The notes beneath the pieces were generated by a model, which saw only the letters and a list, made by a program, of their open reading frames with translations, was not told the origin of the DNA and searched no databases. From positions 248,001-312,000 of the forward strand of contig NZ_CP030060.1 of the NCBI RefSeq assembly GCF_015291745.1: DNA of 64,000 bases, written 5' to 3'. This stretch comes from Bradyrhizobium sp. CCBAU 53351 (GTDB lineage: Bacteria; Pseudomonadota; Alphaproteobacteria; Rhizobiales; Xanthobacteraceae). A program made the position numbers and the translations under genes. Positions 18,125 through 27,423 of the stretch are shown in pieces. Position 1 is the first letter of the stretch; each line of letters opens with the position of its first letter.

Positions 18125-18310
18125 GGCGTTCCTAGAATTCCTGATTGCCCTTACCACTGTCGCGTTGGCTCTCGTTGCGGTCACGTGAGCGATAAGCATC
18201 ACAGAGCGCACGACCAGCAGAAGCCAAGCGGAGACCGCGGCAAGAGAAGGGGTCGCGCGGTAAATCGCTTCTTCCCAAAGCTGCTTGGGCAGTGCGACGA
18301 AGGTGCCGCC
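18125..18310 (-). pseudogene. C-terminal relic of ABC permease
   Basis: About 60 codons read GGTFVALPKQLWEEAIYRAT then PSLAAVSAWLLLVVRSVML. The intact fused permease ends GGSFTTLPKQLYQQAVYGAS then PELAAVSTLLLALILGFML, a collinear match. The frame then runs without a stop into the binding-protein relic. No earlier part of the permease can be found upstream of 18310, so the duplication is truncated there. Confidence 0.75.
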
Positions 18311-18859
18311 GTGAGGCGCAGATTTTTGTGAGTTGCCGTGTTACGGGAGCTGCCATCGCCAACCTTCTCCGGGTTTCTTGCTGTTGGCGCGCAAGTCTGG
18401 CATTCCGCTTCGCGGTCGCCAGCGCTGCTTGACTACCAGACGCTATTTTCGTATCCAAACACCGTCAAGTGTATAATCAACAGCTTTGCCGAGCTTCTGA
18501 GATCGAATCCTCCAGGTGGAATTCCGGCAAGATGCGGCGGCTGTGGGCCGGCTGGAGCAACTGGGTGCTTCCCGAAACTCCGTGTCTCCGCCACGACCAG
18601 AAGTGCTGCGTTTTGGCCTGAGGCGACGGATGGACCATGCGGAGGAACAAGCGCGTGACCATGTTGGTGGTGACGCGCGATCTGGGTTTCGCCTGCAACT
18701 GGATGAGACCACGCGATGATGGCCAAGAGGCGAGCAGTAGATCGGCTCAGGCGTCGAAATGGCATTAGTGCGAAGAGCTAAGCCGTACGTGCGATGATGC
18801 AAGACCTCGGGATCGGATCGTCCCACAGGCCTCATCTTCGCCAGGTGCGAGAGAGGATC
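18311..18859. other. intergenic stretch with one copy of the cluster motif
   Basis: About 550 bases between the decayed importer and the aminotransferase. No family motif was found in any frame. It contains the repeated 27-base element at 18451-18477. Confidence 0.4.
18451..18477. promoter_or_regulatory. cluster motif copy 1
   Basis: GTATCCA, 13 bases, GTATAAT. Same half-site and 20-base pitch as six other copies in this cluster. It lies between the decayed importer operon and the aminotransferase gene (383 bases before its ATG). Confidence 0.5.
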
Positions 18860-20152
18860 ATGATGCGGCTTGCCGAGATGAGCGCCGACGAACTTCAGCA
18901 GATGCTCCGCCACGTGAGGGCGGAATACGATGCTATTCGCGCGCGCAAATTGAAGCTGAACATCGCGCGCGGGCGCCCGGGAGAAGAGCAGCTCGATCTG
19001 TCGAACGAACTGCTTTCGCTACCGAAACCCGATGATTGGATCACGGAAGCTGGGGACGATGCACGAAATTACGGGGGCGATCCGAAGGGACTTGTCGAAC
19101 TCCGCCGCATATTCGCTCCCATCCTAGACGTTCCAGTGGAGCAAGTCGTGGTAGGAGGTAACTCCAGCCTTGCGATCATGCATGATGTAATTGTGTGGGC
19201 TCTTCTAAAGGGTGTGACAGCAATTGCGACCCCTTGGATGAAACAGGGAAGAATCGCGTTCCTTAGCCCCGTGCCTGGTTATGAACTGCATCATAACATG
19301 TGCATCGAGTATGGCATCGATCTGATTCCGGTCCCTGTCACGCCCAAGGGGCCAGACATGAAGGTGGTGGAGCATCATGTGCGGGATCCACGTGTGAAGG
19401 GCATGTGGTGCGTGCCGACTTATGCCAATCCGACGGGCGAAATATGGTCCGATGAAGTAATTGATCGACTGGCTGCGATGGAGGCTGCGGCCACAGATTT
19501 TCGGCTCTTCTGGGACGATGCGTATGTCGTCCATCACTTAGCCGATAACAGCAAGCCAGCTAAACGGATCTTGCCTGCTTGCGCGGCCGCCGGGAATGCG
19601 GATCGACCGCTTATGTTCTGGTCTACCTCAAAGATTACCTTCGCCACAGCCGGTATCGGCTTCTTCGCAGCTTCTCCCGCGAACGTTCGTTGGTTTCTTG
19701 ACTGCGCCAAGCGGCGTGGAGCTGGTCAAGACAAGCTTAATCAACTTCGTCACGCGCGTTTCCTCAAGGACGCAGGGGGCGTGACACGACACATGAAAAG
19801 ACACCGCGCTATTCTTGCTCCCAAGTTTTCCGCAGTGCTCCAAGCGTTCGAAAGACGTCTCGCAGGCAAAGGTGCTGCCGTCTGGACTCGGCCTGAGGGC
19901 GGTTATTTCATCAGCGTCGATACTATTGCAGGCGCAGCGCAACGAGCTGTCAGGCTGGCGGGCGACGCGGGAATCTCTCTCACTGCAGCAGGATCGACTT
20001 TTCCAAACGGGCATGATCCCAAGGACAGCAATATCCGCATTGCGCCAAGTTTTGCATCGTTGGAAGACGTGCGGATTGCAGCTGAGGCAATTGCAATCTC
20101 AATTCTGCTGGCGGCAGTCGAGAAGCAGCTTGGCATCAATGACAATGACTGA
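18860..20152 (+). CDS. PLP-dependent aminotransferase, MocR-like aspartate aminotransferase family
   Basis: A 430-residue fold-type I aminotransferase. Landmarks: NYGGDPKGLVELRRIFAPIL, WCVPTYANPTGEIWSDEV (PLP contact region), FWDDAYVVHHL and the PLP-lysine segment MFWSTSKITFATAGIG. The C-terminal TRPEGGYFISVDT is standard. ATG 18860 is chosen because GAGAGG precedes it; the frame is open back to 18794. It belongs to the subgroup annotated as Asp/2-aminoadipate-type aminotransferases. It is the first intact gene of the cluster and would convert an amino acid, perhaps aspartate released by the neighbouring lyase, to a 2-oxoacid. Confidence 0.87.
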   Translation: MMRLAEMSADELQQMLRHVRAEYDAIRARKLKLNIARGRPGEEQLDLSNELLSLPKPDDWITEAGDDARNYGGDPKGLVELRRIFAPILDVPVEQVVVGGNSSLAIMHDVIVWALLKGVTAIATPWMKQGRIAFLSPVPGYELHHNMCIEYGIDLIPVPVTPKGPDMKVVEHHVRDPRVKGMWCVPTYANPTGEIWSDEVIDRLAAMEAAATDFRLFWDDAYVVHHLADNSKPAKRILPACAAAGNADRPLMFWSTSKITFATAGIGFFAASPANVRWFLDCAKRRGAGQDKLNQLRHARFLKDAGGVTRHMKRHRAILAPKFSAVLQAFERRLAGKGAAVWTRPEGGYFISVDTIAGAAQRAVRLAGDAGISLTAAGSTFPNGHDPKDSNIRIAPSFASLEDVRIAAEAIAISILLAAVEKQLGINDND

Positions 20153-20294
20153 AGTGAACACGCAGCACAACTCGTCTCAAGCCATTTGTCTTCTGACCCG
20201 TCACCTCAGCGGCCACCTCGCCATCGATTTTTCGTCCGCTTCGCCGGAGGCTATCGGCCACGCCCAGTGTCATGTTATTGACAGGCAGCGCGAC

Positions 20295-20321
20295 TGGATA
20301 CAGTATAATTAATATGCATAC
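20295..20321. promoter_or_regulatory. cluster motif copy 2 (reverse orientation)
   Basis: TGGATAC, 13 bases, TGCATAC. On the opposite strand it reads GTATGCA-N13-GTATCCA. It lies 74 bases before the lyase ATG (20395) and overlaps TATAAT at 20304-20309. Confidence 0.55.
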
Positions 20322-20394
20322 ATCAGGCTTGCTTGGTTGTGTCGGTGGCCGGCAAACCGGCTCGTTCGGGCCCGAAGCTAAGGCAGATCCTTAA

Positions 20395-21900
20395 ATGGAA
20401 ACCCACGCTCCGCAAACTTATCGCAGCGCCGCCAACCCCGGAGCGCGTTTGAAGCAAGTTCCTCTAGATTATCTTGACAACTACAAGTCTCGGTTCGATG
20501 CGATAACGGCTCCGCATATTCATGCGTTCGACAAGGCCCATCTAGTTGCGCTAACCGAAGGGGGCGCAATTAAGCGTAAAATCGGACAGCAACTTCTAGC
20601 CGGCCTGCGACAGATGGAGGCAGAAGGTGTTCTAAATGTTCATTCTAAGATGAACTCGGGCCTGCACGCGGGCGAACGATATCTAACAAAGCTTTATGGC
20701 AGTGAAATTGGTGGGCAGATCGCCACCGGGCGCAGTTCGGGAGATCTGAATGCCGTTTCTCGAAGGAGGGCGTTTGCGGCTCAGATCTGTTCAGCCTTGG
20801 ATGGCATGATGAAGCTGCGCCATTCTCTCATAGAATTGGCGTCGAAACACATCGAGACCGTCATGGCGGGCAACACGCATGGCCAGCACGCCCAGCCAAC
20901 AACACTGGCGCATTGGGCTCTGATGTTTGAACTGGTCGCAGCCCGGCATCAGCAGCGATATCAAGAAGCTCATGCTCGCATCAATCAGTCGCCTGCTGGC
21001 GCTGCCATCATGACTGGGAGCGATTTTCCGATCGATCGTCGGCGCTCGTCAGAGCTCCTCGGCTTCGATGGGCCCTTGCCCAACACTTTCGATGCGATCA
21101 TCAGCCACGACATGGAGATCGAATATGCCGGTCTCATGGCAGGTTTAACGCATTCGCTCGCTCGCTTGGCCGATGATCTGCAGTTATGGTCGACATTTGA
21201 ATATGGCTATGTCGAATTGCCGGATTATCTGTGTGGTACTAGCTCGATCATGCCGCAGAAGAAAAATCCTGATGGGCTGGAGGACATCAAGAGTTTGGCG
21301 ACGCAAGCATCATCGGCCTTCCTGGCTGTAAGCATGTCCGAACGCGGACCTACTGGTTTTACCACCATGGAGCGGGTCAATACGGACAGTCAGCTCAAGG
21401 CCATTGGTGAAATGATTCCCGCACGACTGGATACTCTGTCGCGCCTTGTGGGCGATGTGCGCTTTGATGTCGCGAGAATGAGCTATTTGGCGGGTGCCAA
21501 CTGGTGCACCGCAACGGACCTTGCTGCGGCCATAGCGCGCGAGACTGCGTTGGGGTGGCGTAAAGCGCATGAATTGGTCGCCGGATTCGTGGCGCACTGT
21601 TTCAATTGCGGAATGATGCCAAACACGGTGACAAGTGCCGACTTGGATGCAGCAGCAAATCAGCTCGGTTTTCCTGCACCAAGCCTTGACCCCCAACTGT
21701 TTCGGGAAAGCCTTAGTCCACTCGCTTTCGTTGGCCGACGTTCGACTTACGGCAGCCCGGCGCCCGCCAATGTGTGCGCGCAGATAAAGCTCGCTCGCGA
21801 GAGCCAGACCAGAGATGCGGAGCAGCAGGAAAAGCTGCGTTGTGTTCGCGAACGCGCCGCTAAAGCTCTTGATGAAGCCGTGAATGCCATCCTTGAGTAA
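20395..21900 (+). CDS. argininosuccinate lyase-like C-N lyase (aspartase/fumarase superfamily)
   Basis: A 501-residue lyase. The superfamily signature is GTSSIMPQKKNPDG around residues 282-295, whose flexible serine is the catalytic base. NTHGQHAQPTTLAHW supplies the conserved TxxQ-type region and GRSSGDLNAV the first conserved block. Members eliminate amines from N-substituted aspartates to give fumarate. True argininosuccinate lyases are about 460 residues and sit with arg genes; here the context is oxidases and PrpD homologues. EDDS lyase and iminodisuccinate lyase belong to this subgroup and have similar length. An N-(dicarboxyethyl) amino acid is a reasonable substrate. Confidence 0.88.
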   Translation: METHAPQTYRSAANPGARLKQVPLDYLDNYKSRFDAITAPHIHAFDKAHLVALTEGGAIKRKIGQQLLAGLRQMEAEGVLNVHSKMNSGLHAGERYLTKLYGSEIGGQIATGRSSGDLNAVSRRRAFAAQICSALDGMMKLRHSLIELASKHIETVMAGNTHGQHAQPTTLAHWALMFELVAARHQQRYQEAHARINQSPAGAAIMTGSDFPIDRRRSSELLGFDGPLPNTFDAIISHDMEIEYAGLMAGLTHSLARLADDLQLWSTFEYGYVELPDYLCGTSSIMPQKKNPDGLEDIKSLATQASSAFLAVSMSERGPTGFTTMERVNTDSQLKAIGEMIPARLDTLSRLVGDVRFDVARMSYLAGANWCTATDLAAAIARETALGWRKAHELVAGFVAHCFNCGMMPNTVTSADLDAAANQLGFPAPSLDPQLFRESLSPLAFVGRRSTYGSPAPANVCAQIKLARESQTRDAEQQEKLRCVRERAAKALDEAVNAILE

Positions 21901-21948
21901 CATTGGGTGGTCGATATGTCCGGCCAGCATCTATCGCAACATGATGAT

Positions 21949-21975
21949 GTATCCAAAAGGGCCGCAATAGAATAC
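21949..21975. promoter_or_regulatory. cluster motif copy 3 (weaker)
   Basis: GTATCCA followed after 13 bases by AGAATAC. The first half matches the other copies perfectly; the second is shifted by one base (GAATACA begins at 21970). It lies 131 bases before the biotin-carrier gene. Confidence 0.4.
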
Positions 21976-22105
21976 ATTGTGCTTGACTGTTATGGGCGTC
22001 GTGCTCATTGTCTCGCGATCGGCGCAAACGGCCCGGCGCAGTTTGATGCTGTCAGCCCCGTCTTCGGTTGCCGATTAGTTCGTTCTTCGGGAGACCGCGG
22101 CCTTC

Positions 22106-22519
22106 ATGGACCTGAAGCAGATCGAAGTTTTTTGCCGGAAGGCGGCTGAGCTCAATTTGCAGAAGATTGAGCTGAAAAGAGGGGACATTCGGCTGCTGCT
22201 GATCGCCGCCGCTGAAGTGACATCCGCTTTCACCAGCGCGCCGCTGTCACTGCAAAAAGCTGACAGTCTCGGTTCGAATCAAGAAGGTCATAAGATACGA
22301 GCTTTGACCGACGGAGTGTTTTATCGCTCGGATGTCCAGGGTGGTTCTCCTGCGGTTGAAGTAGGGCAGACAATCACCAAGGGGCAGATCGTTGCTGTCG
22401 TAGAGTCCATGAAAACACTGTTCCGTGTCGAAGCTGACAGAGCGGGGACGGTGCGAGCAATCCTACCCGACGACGGCCAGGTGGTTTGCGCGGGTGACAC
22501 TCTTCTCGTTCTCGAGTGA
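22106..22519 (+). CDS. biotin carboxyl carrier protein
   Basis: A 137-residue biotin carrier. The N-terminal helix MDLKQIEVFCRKAAEL is followed by a linker and a C-terminal biotinyl domain (about residues 63-137) with the biotin-accepting ESMK at 100-103. Carriers of this type occur with a biotin carboxylase, and several bacterial 5-oxoprolinase-linked clusters carry such accB/accC genes. Here the carboxylase 4 bases downstream has been reduced to a stub, so the carrier would need a partner elsewhere. Confidence 0.87.
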   Translation: MDLKQIEVFCRKAAELNLQKIELKRGDIRLLLIAAAEVTSAFTSAPLSLQKADSLGSNQEGHKIRALTDGVFYRSDVQGGSPAVEVGQTITKGQIVAVVESMKTLFRVEADRAGTVRAILPDDGQVVCAGDTLLVLE

Positions 22520-22523
22520 GCAA

Positions 22524-22694
22524 ATGTTTGACAAGGTGCTGATCGCCAACCGTGGGGAAATAGCCGTTAGAATGGAGCGCGCCTGCGGTGCCATTGAAGC
22601 GTTCAAAGCCGGCAGCGCGGACATCCGGTTTCTGAAGAATTGGTTGGCCGCTGGGCTGAGGCTGAAGAGAGCCACTTCTGCGGTGGCATCATGA
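22524..22694 (+). pseudogene. biotin carboxylase with large in-frame internal deletion
   Basis: A 56-codon open frame begins MFDKVLIANRGEIAVRMERA, the unmistakable N-terminus of biotin carboxylases. It then jumps to AFKAGSADIRFLKNWLA, which resembles the C-terminal tail of the same enzyme. About 400 internal codons, including the ATP-grasp centre, are missing without loss of frame. The stop forms an ATGA overlap with the next gene, so translational coupling of the operon is preserved although the enzyme is gone. Confidence 0.75.
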
Positions 22695-23095
22695 CGGGTC
22701 TTTGCGATTACATTCCGCAATTGACTGCCATCATGAGGCGCCATGGCTTGATCCGGCTGGAATATGAGGAAGGCGGCGAGTTTATAAACATTGAGCTTGC
22801 GGCGACGACCGACGAGAAGGTGCGAGCGGCGCCGCCGGCTACGGCAAATATTGTTGTTCGCGCGGTTGGGCCGGGAAGATTCTTACCAAGGCATCCCGCG
22901 GCGGCTTCAGCGGCGGTGCCGATGGGCTCGTCTTTAAACTCGGATGATATCCTCGGCTACCTACAGGATGATTTGATTCTAATCCCGATCAGAACGCCGC
23001 AGCGGGGGCGGTTGGTCACAATTCTTATCGAAGAAGGCGCCGCGGTTAGTTACGGCGCGCCCTTGTTCGAGATCCTTCCGGTAGACGTGGAGTAG
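22691..23095 (+). CDS. biotin-carrier-like protein without the biotinyl lysine
   Basis: A 134-residue relative of the carrier at 22106. The N-terminal helix and strands (MTGLCDYIPQLTAIMRRH, GEFINIEL) parallel that protein, and the C-terminus PQRGRLVTILIEEG then AAVSYGAPLFEI is the second half of a biotinyl/lipoyl barrel. Where ESMK should be there is LIPIR, so no modifiable lysine is present. It may be a structural subunit of a carboxylase complex or a decayed carrier. The start at 22691 overlaps the preceding stop (ATGA). Confidence 0.7.
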   Translation: MTGLCDYIPQLTAIMRRHGLIRLEYEEGGEFINIELAATTDEKVRAAPPATANIVVRAVGPGRFLPRHPAAASAAVPMGSSLNSDDILGYLQDDLILIPIRTPQRGRLVTILIEEGAAVSYGAPLFEILPVDVE

Positions 23096-23172
23096 GCGGC
23101 ATCTACGAACGGCATCGGCGCACGGCGTTGGCATAGTATCACACCATCTACTCTACTCGGGCAGGTAGGAAA

Positions 23173-24336
23173 ATGAAATATGATGTCGCAATTATTGGGG
23201 GCGGAGCCATCGGTTCCGCGGCTGCCTATTTTCTCAAGCTCATGGCGCCGGCTTCAGATGTCATAGTGATAGAGCGCGATCCGACCTATGCGATAGCCTC
23301 GACGCCACGGGCGTCTGGTGGCGTCCGACGTCTTTTCGCGCTTTCCGAGAATATCCAGCTTTCAAATTTCTCAATCCCCTTCTTTGAGTCATTTCCGAAG
23401 ACGATGGCGATCGAAGGCGTGGATGCCGAGATCGGCTTTAAGAAAAATGGCTACCTCTTCATCGTGCCCCTTAGTGCGACGGGGATGTTGCGTCAAAATT
23501 ACGACGCTCAACGAGATCAAGGTTGCAATGTCGTATGGCTGACGCCGGACGGTCTGAAAGAGAAATTCCCTTCGATGAACGTTTCGGACCTTGGCGCCGG
23601 CGTCCATTCTCCCGATGACGGCTGGCTGGATCCGCATAGTGTGCTGATGGGTTTTCGTAAGAAATCGCAATCTCTCGGCGTCAAATATCTTGCCGACGAT
23701 GTGGTGGGGATGGACCGCGCCGCTCATGCTGTAACGCATGCCCGAGTGGCATCCGGCGCTCAGATTGAAGCGGATCAATTCATCAATTGCGCAGGAGCGT
23801 GGGCAAAGGAAATCTGCAAGCAACTGGGGTTCGATGTTCCAATCACCCCGCTGCGGCGTTTCGAACATTACTTCGAAACGCAAGAACCCATCGAGCCGCT
23901 GCCTTACCTCAAAGACCCCGAAAGATTAGCTTTCCGTCCCGAAGGCGCCGGCTATTCAGGCGGTGTTCCGACGCTCGCGGAACCGCGGGGCTATAATTTC
24001 GAGGTCGACTACGACTATTTCGAATCAGTTGTGTGGCCAGCATTGGCGCACCGTTTCCCGCAGTTCGAACGGACGAAATGCCGTTCAACTTTGCCGGGTC
24101 TCTATGATCAGAACGACTTCGACGGCAATGTCATCATCGGGCCGGGGGCCGATGGTCTGGGCAATTTCCACATGCTGGCGGGCTTCTCAGGTCACGGCCT
24201 GATGCATGCGCCCGGCTGTGGTCTGGCGATTTCCGAACTTATCCTGAAGGGACGATACGAAACGCTGGATTTAACTCGTTTCGGTTGGCAGCGACTGATC
24301 GACGACGCCCCTCTGCCCGAGCGCGGCATCATATAG
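23173..24336 (+). CDS. FAD-dependent oxidoreductase, DAO family
   Basis: A 387-residue flavoprotein of the D-amino-acid oxidase/glycine oxidase fold. The FAD motif is IIGGGAIGSAAAYFLK near the N-terminus and ASTPRASGGVRRLFALS is the next conserved block; FINCAGAWAKEIC and MLAGFSGHGLMHAPG are the C-terminal FAD/substrate strands. The family oxidises secondary or primary amines of amino acids to imines. GTAGGA precedes the ATG. It is one of four such oxidases in the cluster, each clearly different. Confidence 0.88.
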   Translation: MKYDVAIIGGGAIGSAAAYFLKLMAPASDVIVIERDPTYAIASTPRASGGVRRLFALSENIQLSNFSIPFFESFPKTMAIEGVDAEIGFKKNGYLFIVPLSATGMLRQNYDAQRDQGCNVVWLTPDGLKEKFPSMNVSDLGAGVHSPDDGWLDPHSVLMGFRKKSQSLGVKYLADDVVGMDRAAHAVTHARVASGAQIEADQFINCAGAWAKEICKQLGFDVPITPLRRFEHYFETQEPIEPLPYLKDPERLAFRPEGAGYSGGVPTLAEPRGYNFEVDYDYFESVVWPALAHRFPQFERTKCRSTLPGLYDQNDFDGNVIIGPGADGLGNFHMLAGFSGHGLMHAPGCGLAISELILKGRYETLDLTRFGWQRLIDDAPLPERGII

Positions 24337-24525
24337 TTTCAACGCTTTCCCCTGCCTGTGGGATTTGGGAGCTTTGCCTTCCAAGACCTTCCGATGTGAC
24401 CGCGAGGCCGTTCTCCTTGAGGCGCCACGCGCCACGGACCGTGTGACCTCGAAACGGCGCTTTGGAACCCTTCCGTAAAACGCGATCGGCGATGCGAAAT
24501 CAGTTGCGGTGTGGCAATATAAAAT

Positions 24526-24552
24526 GTATCCAAAAACAATAGAAGGGATGCA
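24526..24552. promoter_or_regulatory. cluster motif copy 4
   Basis: GTATCCA, 13 bases, GGATGCA. It ends 4 bases before the oxidase start codon at 24557 and covers its ribosome-binding site, so occupancy could block expression directly. Confidence 0.55.
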
Positions 24553-24556
24553 AAAT

Positions 24557-25933
24557 ATGGCGAGCGTGAAAAGCGCCGAGGTCGCTATCATCGGGTCCGG
24601 TACGATTGGTATCGCGGTCGCCTACTATCTGGCCAAACACCACGGCATCACTGATATCGCGCTCATCGACCAAGGCCCTCCGATGGCCTTCACGTCCGCT
24701 CAGTCTGGCGAGAATTATCGAAATTGGTGGACCCATCCACTGATGGTTCGTCTCTCTGATCGTTCCATCCAGCTCATGGAAGACATCGCGCGAGAGTCGG
24801 GCAATCGGCTGAACATGACTCGACGCGGATATGTCTTGGCGTCGCGAAAGACAGATGCCTCCGAGCTGATCGAGGGATTGCGCTTCAGCTTGGGTGCGGA
24901 ATTCGATGAGCAGGTACGGATCCATGAGGGTACCACGAGCCGCAGTTATCAACGACCCGCAGACGCTGACTGGACGCTGGCGCCACGAGGCTTCGATCTG
25001 CTTCGCAATCCCGAGCTGATCCAATCGCTGTTTCCCAATTATGATCGCGACCTGCGAACAATCCTGCATGTACGCCAAGCCGGCGACATTTCGGGGCAGC
25101 AGATGGGAGCCTTCATGCTGGAATACACGGGCAGCGTCGGCGCGCACCGCATGCAGGGCATGGTCGACGGCATTAGGGCGGAGCGAGAAGGCGGGTTTAC
25201 TATCGCTTTTAAGGACGAGGGGACCTCTAAGACTCTCCGAGCGGTCAAGCTAATTAACTGTGCGGGTCCCTTTGCGAACGACATTGCCGCCATGCTCGAC
25301 GTCGAGTTGCCCCTATTCAATGTGATGCAGCAGAAAATCGCCTTCGAGGATGTTCACAAGGTCATTCCTCGGGACATGCCGTTTTCGATCGACCTCGATG
25401 ATCAAATGATCAATTGGACGGAAGAAGAAGCTAGCCTGCTTCGGGCCAGTGCAGACACTGCCTGGCTCACACAACCAATGACCGGCGCAATTCATTGCCG
25501 TCCCGACGGAGGAGACGGCGGCAGCTGGCTACGGCTCGGATGGGCCTACAACGAGAGGGCGCAGGTAAACGCGACCTGGGACGTTCCGCTGGACGACCGC
25601 TTTCCCGAAATTGTGCTTCGAGGGGCTTCGAGGCTCAACCCCGGACTCAGGACCTATATCGGACGGCTGACGCGCGGTCTGCATCATTATAGCGGCTGGT
25701 ATACGCGGACCCACGACAATTGGCCGCTGGTCGGGCCCATGGGACCGGAAGGCTCCTATATGTGCGTCGGTCTTTCCGGCTTTGGCACGATGATGGCTTG
25801 CGCTGTCGGAGAGCAAACGGCCGCATGGGTTGCGGATAAGCCGTTGCCCGGATCGGCTGTCTTCACAATGGACAGGTTCACGGATCCTTCGTTGATCCCT
25901 GATCTGGGCTCGGTGGGCGCGGGGCTGCTTTGA
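24557..25933 (+). CDS. FAD-dependent oxidoreductase, DAO family (second)
   Basis: A 458-residue DAO-fold oxidase: IIGSGTIGIAVAYYLAKH for FAD binding, AQSGENYRNWWTHP (substrate side), KLINCAGPFANDIAAM, and the C-terminal THDNWPLVGPMGPEG with GLSGFGTMMACA. ATG 24557 is preferred to two upstream in-frame ATGs because GAAGGGA lies 9-15 bases before it. The long C-terminus and NWWTHP segment place it near dimethylglycine/sarcosine-type oxidases. The substrate is not predictable. Confidence 0.86.
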   Translation: MASVKSAEVAIIGSGTIGIAVAYYLAKHHGITDIALIDQGPPMAFTSAQSGENYRNWWTHPLMVRLSDRSIQLMEDIARESGNRLNMTRRGYVLASRKTDASELIEGLRFSLGAEFDEQVRIHEGTTSRSYQRPADADWTLAPRGFDLLRNPELIQSLFPNYDRDLRTILHVRQAGDISGQQMGAFMLEYTGSVGAHRMQGMVDGIRAEREGGFTIAFKDEGTSKTLRAVKLINCAGPFANDIAAMLDVELPLFNVMQQKIAFEDVHKVIPRDMPFSIDLDDQMINWTEEEASLLRASADTAWLTQPMTGAIHCRPDGGDGGSWLRLGWAYNERAQVNATWDVPLDDRFPEIVLRGASRLNPGLRTYIGRLTRGLHHYSGWYTRTHDNWPLVGPMGPEGSYMCVGLSGFGTMMACAVGEQTAAWVADKPLPGSAVFTMDRFTDPSLIPDLGSVGAGLL

Positions 25934-26004
25934 TGTCTGCGCCCGACCGATTGATGCATTGCTTGAGAGATACGCGCCTAGCGTTGGACTAGTTGGGAAC
26001 TCCG

Positions 26005-27423
26005 ATGAGTGACAGCCATACATTGCCCCTTGGTGACGTCGCGTTCGCTACGATCGGGGAGCTTTCGCGCGCATTGGCCACCAAGCAGGTCACGTCGCTC
26101 GAGATCACGGAGCGTTTTCTGGCGCGGATTGCGAAGTTCGACCCGCAGCTCCATGCCTTCGTCGCAATCTACGCGGATTCGGCTCGCGTAGCTGCCAAGA
26201 CCGCCGATGCACGGCGTGCGGGCGGCAACGCTTTGCATATGCTGGACGGGATACCTTTCGCGGTCAAAGATCTATTTGATGTCAAGGGGAGACCGACCCG
26301 GGCCGGATCGCTTGCGACCGCATCGACCCCTGCGGAGAACACAGCCCACGCTGTTCAGCGCCTCCTCGATCGAGGAATGGTTCTCATCGGGAAAACGCAC
26401 ACCGTTGAATTCGCTTTTGGTGGTTGGGGGTGCAATCCCGTCTGCGGTACGCCGGTGAATCCCTGGGATACCTCGGTTGCGAGAGTACCCGGCGGATCAT
26501 CCAGCGGATCGGGAGTCGCGGTCGCGGCGGGGCTCGTGCCGGTTGCGCTCGGGACCGATACCGGCGGCTCAATTCGTACCCCCGCATCGCTTTGTGGAAT
26601 TGTTGGCCACAAGAGTACGCTCGGCTTGGTCGGCCGGGGCGGCGTCTTTCCATTGGCGCCGACATTTGACACTGTGGGTCCGTTGGCCCGCAGCATCCGG
26701 GATGCCGCGTTGGTACTCGATGCCTTGCAAGGGCGGGATCCCCAGGATCCCTCGACCTACGGAATTGGGCGCATAAATCCTCTTGGCGAGTTAACGGCTG
26801 GCGTCGAGGGCTTGATCTTGCGAGCGCCAACTGACTCTCAGCTCAAATTCGTCGACCCCCGAATTATGGACCTTTTCCATAAGGCACTGGGCGACCTCAA
26901 GAGACTAGGCGCTCACATAGATGTGCGTCCCATGCCTCGGAGTCACGAAGAATATGCGGCTCACGCATCCGGTATCACGGGGACCGAAGGCTGGAATGGG
27001 CTATCGCAATACATCGAGGGGCTCGACAGTCGAGTTGATCGTTTGATAGCGCAGCGAATGCGCAAAAGCAGTGGCATCAGCGCGAGGGACTATTTCGGCC
27101 TGCTTACAACCCGCCGCGAAATGCAGGTGGAATTCGATCGTTATCTGGAAGGCGCAGCAGCGTTTCTCTTGCCCTCGGCTCCGATCGTGACTCCAGAGAT
27201 CGAGGGGGCGCACGAGCAAACCGCACCTTTTGGTCTCCTCGCCCGTATAGCCAATCTAATGGACTTGGCCGCTATATCGATACCCATGGGGCTCGCAGCC
27301 CTTATGCCGGTAGGTCTGCAAATTACCGTCCGCCGTTTTGGTGATGCAACGGCCTTCCGGATTGCGCAAGCGTTTGACCGCGAACGAGGGGGCGCCGTAG
27401 CAATCCCTCCCGGATACATATGA
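26005..27423 (+). CDS. amidase, amidase-signature family
   Basis: A 472-residue amidase with the complete Ser-cisSer-Lys triad: the lysine in PFAVKDLFDVKG, GGSSSGSGVAVAAG (cis-serine region) and LGTDTGGSIRTPAS (nucleophile). Relatives include GatA, AtzE and indoleacetamide hydrolases. It would hydrolyse an amide or lactam intermediate of the pathway. ATG 26005 is preferred to the in-frame TTG 25993, as it gives the normal MSDSHTLPL-type start. It is transcribed with the oxidase upstream (71-base gap). Confidence 0.87.
   Translation: MSDSHTLPLGDVAFATIGELSRALATKQVTSLEITERFLARIAKFDPQLHAFVAIYADSARVAAKTADARRAGGNALHMLDGIPFAVKDLFDVKGRPTRAGSLATASTPAENTAHAVQRLLDRGMVLIGKTHTVEFAFGGWGCNPVCGTPVNPWDTSVARVPGGSSSGSGVAVAAGLVPVALGTDTGGSIRTPASLCGIVGHKSTLGLVGRGGVFPLAPTFDTVGPLARSIRDAALVLDALQGRDPQDPSTYGIGRINPLGELTAGVEGLILRAPTDSQLKFVDPRIMDLFHKALGDLKRLGAHIDVRPMPRSHEEYAAHASGITGTEGWNGLSQYIEGLDSRVDRLIAQRMRKSSGISARDYFGLLTTRREMQVEFDRYLEGAAAFLLPSAPIVTPEIEGAHEQTAPFGLLARIANLMDLAAISIPMGLAALMPVGLQITVRRFGDATAFRIAQAFDRERGGAVAIPPGYI

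Noticed and set aside
20278..20309. TTGACA and TATAAT as a sigma70 promoter for the lyase
   Set aside because: The hexamers are good but separated by 20 bases, too far for a normal promoter. TATAAT is also inside the repeated motif, so it may just be part of it.
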